Shown: positions 6,995 to 11,253 of the stretch, one piece after another
Layout: the number at the start of each line of letters is the position of its first letter
Position numbering within the stretch: position 1 is the stretch's first letter
Source of the DNA: Planctomycetota bacterium
GTDB lineage: Bacteria > Planctomycetota > Phycisphaerae > WQYP01
NCBI GenBank assembly: GCA_021805585.1
Contig: JAJZEY010000026.1
Span: 1-11,253 of the forward strand
Direction of reading: 5' to 3'
DNA: 11,253 nt
The notes under the pieces: model-generated
Told to the model about the DNA's origin: nothing
Seen by the model: only the letters and a program-made list of their open reading frames with translations
Database searches by the model: none
Program-made: the position numbers and the translations under genes

Positions 6995-7196
6995 TTACGA
7001 AGCGTAGCCGGAAGTTGCATTATGGGCCTGCGCAAGAATAAGCTCCCGCTTTTGCCGGCGGGCACCCTTAGCCGGCGGAAAGGGTGAAGGTGTCAATGTT
7101 AATGCGGAAGAACAGCCTGGCGGCTGGCATATCGCCTGACGGAAATGCCCGGCGGCCAGGATCGCCGCCCCCAGCTTTGCTACTGCCCAAATTAAC

Positions 7197-7214
7197 ACAG
7201 GCATTCCTGCCTGT
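7197..7214. repeat. REP-like palindrome 2
   Basis: ACAGGCA (7197-7203) and TGCCTGT (7208-7214) are perfect 7-bp arms with loop TTCC. On the minus strand the core reads GGCAGGAATGCC, close to the GGCAGGATGCC core of palindrome 1. Confidence 0.65.
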
Positions 7215-7222
7215 ACTTAAAC

Positions 7223-7242
7223 CACAGACATGAATGTCTGTG
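7223..7242. repeat. REP-like palindrome 3
   Basis: CACAGACAT (7223-7231) and ATGTCTGTG (7234-7242) are perfect 9-bp arms around GA, followed by CTAC. It lies 8 bp from palindrome 2 and about 40 bp past the prfC stop. Confidence 0.65.
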
Positions 7243-7284
7243 CTACCGCGGCACGTGACATTCGCGGCCCGCACGGCACCAGCC

Positions 7285-8883
7285 TCAGGTTGCGGCCAGG
7301 TCATACGGCGTATCGGACAGCACCACTTTGGGATGTTCGCGTGAAAAATAGCGCGGGGCGAAGGAATCGGCAAACAGCAGTGCCCGATGGCCCCGGTCGT
7401 TTAATGCCATAACGGTTTGCGAATTGGCAATCGCATCTTGTACCGCTTCGGATGGCACTTCCGGTGCGATCCAGCGAAGAATCTGCCAGCGGGCGCGCTC
7501 AAAGCGGGATTCAGCGCCATATTCACTTTTCAGCCGATATTGCGCCACTTCAAATTGCAGCGGCCCGACGGCCGAAAGCAGCGGGGTGCTGGTGGGAGCG
7601 TCCGGCGTGGTCAGTGTGCCCATGACGCCTTCCTGCAAAAGCTGAGAAAGGCCCTCGCGAAACCGCTTGAACTGGCTGGAACTTTGCGAATGCAGAAAGC
7701 CGAAGCATTCCGGCGTAAACCGCGGAACTTCCGTGTATTGAATGGCCGGGTCTTGCGTCAGCGTATCGCCAATGCCAAATTCGTCATGCCCGACCAGGCC
7801 GATCACATCACCCGGCCACGCTTCATCCACCGTTTCCCGGTCGCGGCCGAAAAGTTTATGGGAGCTGGCCAGCCGCACCTTTTTTCCGGTTTGCACATGG
7901 GTGACCACCATATCGCGTGAAAATTTGCCCGCGCATACCCGCAAAAAAGCGATGCGGTCGCGATGCCTGGGATCCATGTTGGCCTGAATTTTGAAAATAA
8001 AGCCGGAGAATGATCGGCTGTCCAATGGCACAATGTCTCCGCCGGAATGGCGCGGCTGCGGTGGATTGGCCTGCTGTAAAAATGTGTCCAGCAGCAACTG
8101 AACGCCAAAATTATTCATGGCGCTGCCGAAAAACACCGGTATCAGCTCACCACGACGGACCTGTTCCAGATTAAATGAATGACCCGCGCCATCCAACATG
8201 TCCAGTTCTTCCACGACCTTCTGATGGACATTCGGCGGCAGGCTTTCAGCTACGGCCGCGTCTGAAAGTGTCGCCACCGCCACGGGTGCCCGATAGGCCC
8301 CACCCGGCGTGCGTTCAAACAGATGAACCTGTTTGGCCTGCCGGTCAAAAACGCCCCGGAAATCGCGGCCGTTACCCAGCGGCCAGTTGATTGCGGTTGC
8401 CGGCAGGCCCAGCACGCGTTCCAATTCATCCAGCAGCGCCATGGGTTCAAGCGCGGGCCGGTCCAGCTTGTTCATGAAGGTAAAAATAGGAATATGCCGC
8501 CGCCGACAAATTTCAAACAACTTTTGCGTTTGCGATTCAATACCTTTGCCGGCGTCAATCACCATGACCACGGCATCCACGGCCGTAAGCACCCGATAGG
8601 TATCTTCCGAAAAATCCTTATGCCCGGGAGTATCCAGCAGGTTAATTTGAAATCCGCTGTATTCAAACTGCAGAACCGTGGAGCTGACGGAAATACCGCG
8701 CTGGCGTTCCAGCTCCATCCAGTCGGACGCGGACGCCCGCTGATTTTTACGCGCGGTCACCGACCCGGCCAGGTGTAAAGCGCCGCCATAAAGCAAAAAT
8801 TTTTCGGTTAACGTGGTTTTGCCCGCGTCCGGGTGGGAAATAATGGCGAATGTGCGGCGGCGGTTAATTTCTTCAAGACTCAT
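7285..8883 (-). CDS. prfC: Peptide chain release factor 3 (RF3)
   Basis: RF3 is the translational GTPase that recycles RF1/RF2 from the ribosome after peptide release. The protein has 532 residues, close to the 529 of E. coli RF3, and is recognisable throughout. The G domain has G1 SHPDAGKTTLTEK (16-28), the switch I stretch SDWMELERQRGISVSST (53-69), G3 DTPGHKDFSEDTYR (84-97) and G4 NKLD (138-141). Domain II includes FSGFIFKIQANMDPRHRDR, which is diagnostic for RF3 against EF-G. The C-terminal domain contains VGPLQFEVAQYRLKSEYG. The ATG at 8883 gives the normal family start (SLEEINRRRTFAIISHPDAG); the open frame continues 51 codons upstream but that part is not protein-like. Upstream of the ATG there is only a weak GGAA. 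def lies 156 bp upstream on the same strand; the repeat-rich spacer follows. Confidence 0.97.
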   Translation of the reverse strand: MSLEEINRRRTFAIISHPDAGKTTLTEKFLLYGGALHLAGSVTARKNQRASASDWMELERQRGISVSSTVLQFEYSGFQINLLDTPGHKDFSEDTYRVLTAVDAVVMVIDAGKGIESQTQKLFEICRRRHIPIFTFMNKLDRPALEPMALLDELERVLGLPATAINWPLGNGRDFRGVFDRQAKQVHLFERTPGGAYRAPVAVATLSDAAVAESLPPNVHQKVVEELDMLDGAGHSFNLEQVRRGELIPVFFGSAMNNFGVQLLLDTFLQQANPPQPRHSGGDIVPLDSRSFSGFIFKIQANMDPRHRDRIAFLRVCAGKFSRDMVVTHVQTGKKVRLASSHKLFGRDRETVDEAWPGDVIGLVGHDEFGIGDTLTQDPAIQYTEVPRFTPECFGFLHSQSSSQFKRFREGLSQLLQEGVMGTLTTPDAPTSTPLLSAVGPLQFEVAQYRLKSEYGAESRFERARWQILRWIAPEVPSEAVQDAIANSQTVMALNDRGHRALLFADSFAPRYFSREHPKVVLSDTPYDLAAT

Positions 8884-9039
8884 TGTTTTTCCGATAGAAG
8901 TTTCTGCCGATTGTTGCGGCTGATTTTGATGATTCCGCTGATAGCCGGAGCGGTCAGGGTGGAAAGCCGATATAGCCCCGCTTTGGCTGAAGGAAACGCC
9001 CGGCGGCTCCGGTGGCCAATGTGTTGGGGTACACAAGCA

Positions 9040-9636
9040 TCAGCCCGCATCCTCCGCACTTTCCGCGGCCTTTTCCAGTGCCCGGATTTTTTGCCGCAGG
9101 CTCATGCGGGCCAGGGTGGACATGCGGTCTAAAATAAGAATGCCGTCCAGATGGTCATTTTCGTGTTGCACAATGCGCGCGGGAAATCCTTCCAGCGTTT
9201 CGGTAAATGGCGTGCCGTCGCGTCCGCGACCGGACAACCGCAGGGCCGTTGCACGGATGATTTTGGCGCGGATTTCCGGCAGGGAAAGACACCCTTCCTC
9301 TTTTTCTTCTTCACCTTGCCGCTCGGAAATAATGGGATTGATAATGACCCGCACATCTTCAGCTTTTCCGGTGGGGGACATGATAAACAGCCGCAGCGGA
9401 ATGCCGACTTGCGGTGCGGCCAACCCGACGCCTTCATGGTTTATCATGAGGCTTATCATGCGTTCAATGACCTGTTCGATCCATGGGTCAATTTCCGCTA
9501 CGGGGCGGGCGGTCCGCTTCAAAACAGGTGCCGGCCAGTTAAGCACCTGCAGGGACGCCGGGTCCGGGCGCACCGGCGGCGGTTGGGGTTGGGCGGATCG
9601 CTTTTTGCGGCGTTGTTCTGCGGGGCGTCTGACCAT
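9040..9636 (-). CDS. def: Peptide deformylase
   Basis: This metalloenzyme removes the formyl group from the N-terminal fMet of new proteins. The protein has 198 residues from the ATG at 9636. All three family motifs are present: GVGLAAPQVG (69-78), EEGCLSLPE with metal ligand Cys116, and QHENDHLDG with the HExxH-type HENDH (158-162) giving two His ligands and the catalytic Glu. About 30 residues of basic, Pro-rich sequence (MVRRPAEQRRKKRSAQPQPP) precede the usual start of the fold (LQVLNWPAPVLKRTARPV). The ATG at 9636 has GGAGA about 11 bases upstream. A further ATG at 9738 would add a tail reading RFAIRFAIRFA, which merely translates the tandem repeat at 9693-9728, so it is rejected. prfC follows, so two translation-cycle genes are paired. 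Confidence 0.96.
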   Translation of the reverse strand: MVRRPAEQRRKKRSAQPQPPPVRPDPASLQVLNWPAPVLKRTARPVAEIDPWIEQVIERMISLMINHEGVGLAAPQVGIPLRLFIMSPTGKAEDVRVIINPIISERQGEEEKEEGCLSLPEIRAKIIRATALRLSGRGRDGTPFTETLEGFPARIVQHENDHLDGILILDRMSTLARMSLRQKIRALEKAAESAEDAG

Positions 9637-9692
9637 GAACGGAAAATCTCCGGATTCCAAATCAAATATTAAGCCGGTTGGCAAGCGTTTTT

Positions 9693-9728
9693 TAGCAAAC
9701 CGGATAGCAAACCGGATAGCAAACCGGG
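9693..9728. repeat. Three tandem copies of a 12-bp unit upstream of def
   Basis: TAGCAAACCGGA occurs at 9693-9704 and 9705-9716, with a third copy differing only in the last base at 9717-9728. CCGGTT at 9674-9679 is the inverse of the AACCGG inside each unit, so hairpins can form between it and the repeats. The array lies 57-92 bp before the def ATG and could act in its 5' region or simply vary in copy number. Confidence 0.85.
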
Positions 9729-9756
9729 GCGGCTGCATTGGCCGCTGAATCTTTCA

Positions 9757-9762
9757 ATAATA
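9757..9762 (-). promoter_or_regulatory. Weak -10 candidate for def
   Basis: TATTAT on the minus strand matches TATAAT at 5 of 6 positions, about 120 bases before the def ATG and upstream of the tandem repeats. No clear -35 lies at 16-18 bp. If used, the 12-bp repeats fall in the def leader. Confidence 0.2.
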
Positions 9763-9833
9763 GCCGATAATCGTCAGAAGGTGGAGTGCCTTTTAGCGGC
9801 GTAAACCCGCGGCTTCGGGTCCTGGCCGCCGGA

Positions 9834-10118
9834 TCATGGCTTTTGCCGGAAAGCCATCCATTGATTCAGGCGTCTTCGCCGTTTTTGACAGTTACAGGTT
9901 CCGTTGCCAAAAAGTTTGCGGCCAGTCAGTCGATTAATTAATTGGCCGGCCGGATAAGCCACGCGATGAACCGAGTCGCCAAGTCCGCGTGGGCGGCCGG
10001 CGTAATCCGGGCAAATCGCGCAAATGCCATGGCTGGGTTTGCCGCCAAAGCGGCCCAGCGCACAACATCCGCCGCCGGTAACTTTGCAATCTTTCCAATG
10101 AATACAATGGGTTTTCAT
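9834..10118 (-). CDS. Small cysteine-rich protein, phage-like, unknown function
   Basis: The protein has 94 residues and eight cysteines: C5, C11, the CC pair 18-19, CxxC at 33-36 and CxC at 75-77. It reads as an N-terminal Cys cluster (CIHWKDCKVTGGGCCALG), a CAICPDY centre, then GLGDSVHRV and a basic C-terminus (CNCQKRRRRLNQW). From memory, a GLGD segment followed by C-x-C and a basic KRxxxLN tail recurs in small unnamed proteins of phages and planctomycetes; no function is established. The spaced cysteines suggest metal binding. The ATG overlaps the stop of the upstream gene (ATGA), with GGAG five bases before it, a far better site than most genes here. The two genes are probably translationally coupled. 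Confidence 0.75.
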   Translation of the reverse strand: MKTHCIHWKDCKVTGGGCCALGRFGGKPSHGICAICPDYAGRPRGLGDSVHRVAYPAGQLINRLTGRKLFGNGTCNCQKRRRRLNQWMAFRQKP

Positions 10119-10642
10119 GCAATCTCCACATTGGCGCGGATATCACAGCCGCCGGTGCGGGTGTAGGTTCCGCTGAATGACGAACCACCAATCTTTTGCC
10201 CTTGCCAGACTATTTCACCACCGGAGGGGGCGTTTTGGCAAATGATTTGCATAAAGAATGTGTTCGTGCCGGCGTTGTACCACACGCTGCTGACGCCCGG
10301 CGGATCGAATTGCCACATGCGCACGGCGTGGAATTTGCAGGCAAAGCAGCCATTGGCCCCCGAAAAGCATTGGCCGTTGGAAAAAGTGCAGGCGGCTGCG
10401 TCAAAATATTGAAACGTGCCGTCCCAGGTGCAATCCGCCGACAGTGCGGCGGTACAATCGGCGCAGGGGGAAAAATAAGTGTCGGAATAATTCAAAATAG
10501 CGATCGCGCTGGGCGCATTGGCGCAGGGATTGGTGGCGGTTGTGCAACAGCAGGCATCCCCGGCACCGGCAAGCACCTGCCGGCCGGTGGTGGAAATTCT
10601 CCGGCGTGCATCTGAACCAAGCTGGGTGTAAGGTCCAACCAT
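10115..10642 (-). CDS. Cysteine-rich protein, phage/planctomycete type, unknown function
   Basis: The protein has 175 residues from the ATG at 10642. Thirteen cysteines include CCC (31-33), CADC (60-63) and CFAC (99-102). The C-terminal half is rich in Gly, Ser, Thr and aromatics (SSVWYNAGTNTFFMQIICQN, GSSFSGTYTRTGGC), a beta-rich pattern seen in unnamed secreted or virion-like proteins. There is no signal peptide or membrane segment. An earlier in-frame ATG (10693) would add 17 residues, but it overlaps the likely promoter, whereas the ATG at 10642 has AGGA five bases upstream. It overlaps the next gene by four bases. I cannot name the family; a small structural phage protein or a disulfide- or metal-stabilised exported protein are the main alternatives. 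Confidence 0.7.
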   Translation of the reverse strand: MVGPYTQLGSDARRRISTTGRQVLAGAGDACCCTTATNPCANAPSAIAILNYSDTYFSPCADCTAALSADCTWDGTFQYFDAAACTFSNGQCFSGANGCFACKFHAVRMWQFDPPGVSSVWYNAGTNTFFMQIICQNAPSGGEIVWQGQKIGGSSFSGTYTRTGGCDIRANVEIA

Positions 10643-10670
10643 AAGATTCCTGACATGAGATTCCTGAAAT
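10643..10670. repeat. Tandem 14-bp near-repeat duplicating the SD-ATG of the cysteine-rich gene
   Basis: On the minus strand CAGGAATCTCATGT is followed at once by CAGGAATCTTATGG, the second copy carrying the chosen ATG at 10642. Each copy holds an AGGA and an ATG with good spacing. The first ATG (10656) is out of frame with the second, so the duplication creates a competing initiation site. The span given is approximate by two bases. Confidence 0.6.
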
Positions 10671-10698
10671 GGGTCTCCGCGGCGCGCGGTCATAAACA

Positions 10699-10704
10699 GT
10701 TATA
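10699..10704 (-). promoter_or_regulatory. -10 candidate for the cysteine-rich gene pair
   Basis: TATAAC on the minus strand matches TATAAT at 5 of 6 positions. It would start a transcript near 10692, about 50 bases before the ATG at 10642, and exclude the earlier ATG at 10693. No good -35 is seen. Confidence 0.3.
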
Positions 10705-10845
10705 GTGATGGATGGCGGGGATAATGACAGGATTCAGGAATTTCGCGTATTGGACAGTGGGAAAAAAGGTACCGGGATCGAAAGGTTATTGCCGCCCAAT
10801 CGCGATCCTTCAGGAATCGCCATCCGTAGCCGGCACCGGTTTGTC

Positions 10846-11253
10846 TTACACATGAAAGAACTCTGCTCCGACTTGCTCGACGGTGGGAACCACCAGCGAG
10901 CGATCCAGAAAGTCGTTGAATTGTTCGCAACATGTTTCGGAGATCAGCAGGCAGCCGTGGCAGGCCGCGCCTTGCAGATACCGCTGAAATTCCCGCCCCT
11001 CTGGATTGTGCTGGGCACAGACTGGATCGTTGGAGCAGAGCTTGCCGTATTCAAGGGCGTTGTGCATCTGCCGGGCAATGCGGCGGCCCGCTTCCACAAG
11101 GCCCCCAAGCGTGCCTTCGGAATCTGAGGAACCGGTGTAAAGTAAAATTCCGTAACCGGTGCGCTCGGAACCACAGATGCGCTCCCGGATGGCACTGGAA
11201 CTGTAACCGCACTCAAGCGATATTTCGGTAATCAGCAGGTGGGCCAGTGAATG
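10846..11253 (-). CDS. drmB: DUF1998 protein, DrmB-like DISARM component, C-terminal part
   Basis: The open frame runs off the window edge and ends at TAA 10848-10846; 135 residues are visible. It begins HSLAHLLITEISLECGYSSS, then GYGILLYTGSSDSEGTLGGL, KLCSNDPVCAQHNPEG, GAACHGCLLISETCCEQFND and LDRSLVVPTVE. This is the C-terminal DUF1998 domain, with its cysteine set (CSNDPVC plus ACHGC and ETCCE) that probably binds zinc. The ACHxC...ET.CE..N..LDR arrangement is of the DrmB type, unlike the C-terminus of MrfA/YprA helicases. In DISARM, DrmB works with the helicase DrmA in a DNA-binding complex that restricts phage. No drmC follows; the next gene downstream begins 203 bp later. Upstream partners would lie beyond 11253. 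A GTG at 11097 is internal, not the start. A DUF1998 protein from another system is the main alternative. Confidence 0.85.
   Translation of the reverse strand, partial: HSLAHLLITEISLECGYSSSAIRERICGSERTGYGILLYTGSSDSEGTLGGLVEAGRRIARQMHNALEYGKLCSNDPVCAQHNPEGREFQRYLQGAACHGCLLISETCCEQFNDFLDRSLVVPTVEQVGAEFFHV

Larger units (their letters stand above)
6342..7284. other. Repeat-rich spacer between prfC and the CLC gene
   Basis: This 943-bp region has no convincing complete gene. It carries a MITE-like element (6805-6943), three short palindromes (6976-6994, 7197-7214, 7223-7242), an interrupted small frame (6638-6804) and a 7-bp inverted repeat (CCCGGTT/AACCGGG, 6558-6583). Short frames such as minus 6995-7204 are built over the palindromes and look spurious. 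I find no tRNA, tmRNA or recognisable riboswitch here. Confidence 0.65.

Noticed and set aside
6995..7204. 69-codon minus-strand frame with a hydrophobic start
   Set aside because: Its C-terminal part is a translation of palindromic repeat sequence, and no ribosome binding site or family match is visible.
9693..9728. Possible CRISPR-like repeat array
   Set aside because: The 12-bp units are directly adjacent with no spacers, so this is a simple tandem repeat. No CRISPR array was seen anywhere in the window.
9637..9738. N-terminal extension of peptide deformylase from an upstream ATG
   Set aside because: The added residues (RFAIRFAIRFA) simply translate the 12-bp tandem repeat, and the ATG at 9636 has its own GGAGA.
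10705..11127. 140-codon plus-strand frame opposite drmB
   Set aside because: It overlaps the unmistakable DUF1998 coding sequence and has no recognisable features of its own.

Overview
The window is a stretch of bacterial chromosome in which every supportable gene lies on the minus strand. Genes are described here in the minus-strand reading direction, from high to low coordinate. Overall GC content is moderately high. The proteins suggest a member of the Planctomycetota, perhaps Phycisphaerae: a compact NusA, an Obg with a Lys-rich tail in place of an OCT domain, an IF-2 with a long Pro/Ala/His linker, scattered palindromes and frequent weak or absent Shine-Dalgarno sites. This placement rests on protein style, not on a marker gene tree.

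Accessory end (about 9.8-11.25 kb). The window opens on the C-terminal 135 residues of a DUF1998/DrmB-type protein, the core DISARM anti-phage component, cut by the window edge. After a 203-bp gap come two small cysteine-rich genes with a 4-base ATGA overlap. They resemble unnamed small proteins of phages and planctomycetes.

Translation genes (7.29-9.64 kb). def (peptide deformylase) is followed by prfC (release factor RF3). A three-copy 12-bp tandem repeat lies just upstream of def.

Repeat-rich spacer (6.34-7.28 kb). About 940 bp hold no convincing complete gene. They contain three short near-perfect palindromes, a roughly 139-bp MITE-like element with 15-bp terminal inverted repeats and flanking direct repeats, and a small interrupted reading frame.

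Core block (0-6.34 kb). A CLC-family chloride transport protein with C-terminal CBS domains comes first. It has Val at the usual internal proton-glutamate position. Next is obg behind a TATAAT box. A 657-bp spacer follows with a second TATAAT and a run of strong hairpins, apparently the nusA leader. nusA is next, then a 309-bp spacer with a long imperfect palindrome and a hairpin, then the 5' part of infB. The infB frame closes just after a 12-base homopolymer a few bases from the window edge, most likely because of an indel in that tract.

Functionally the window joins conserved translation/transcription genes (infB, nusA, obg, prfC, def) to an accessory segment with a defence gene and phage-like small genes. 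The DISARM lead continues beyond the right edge.
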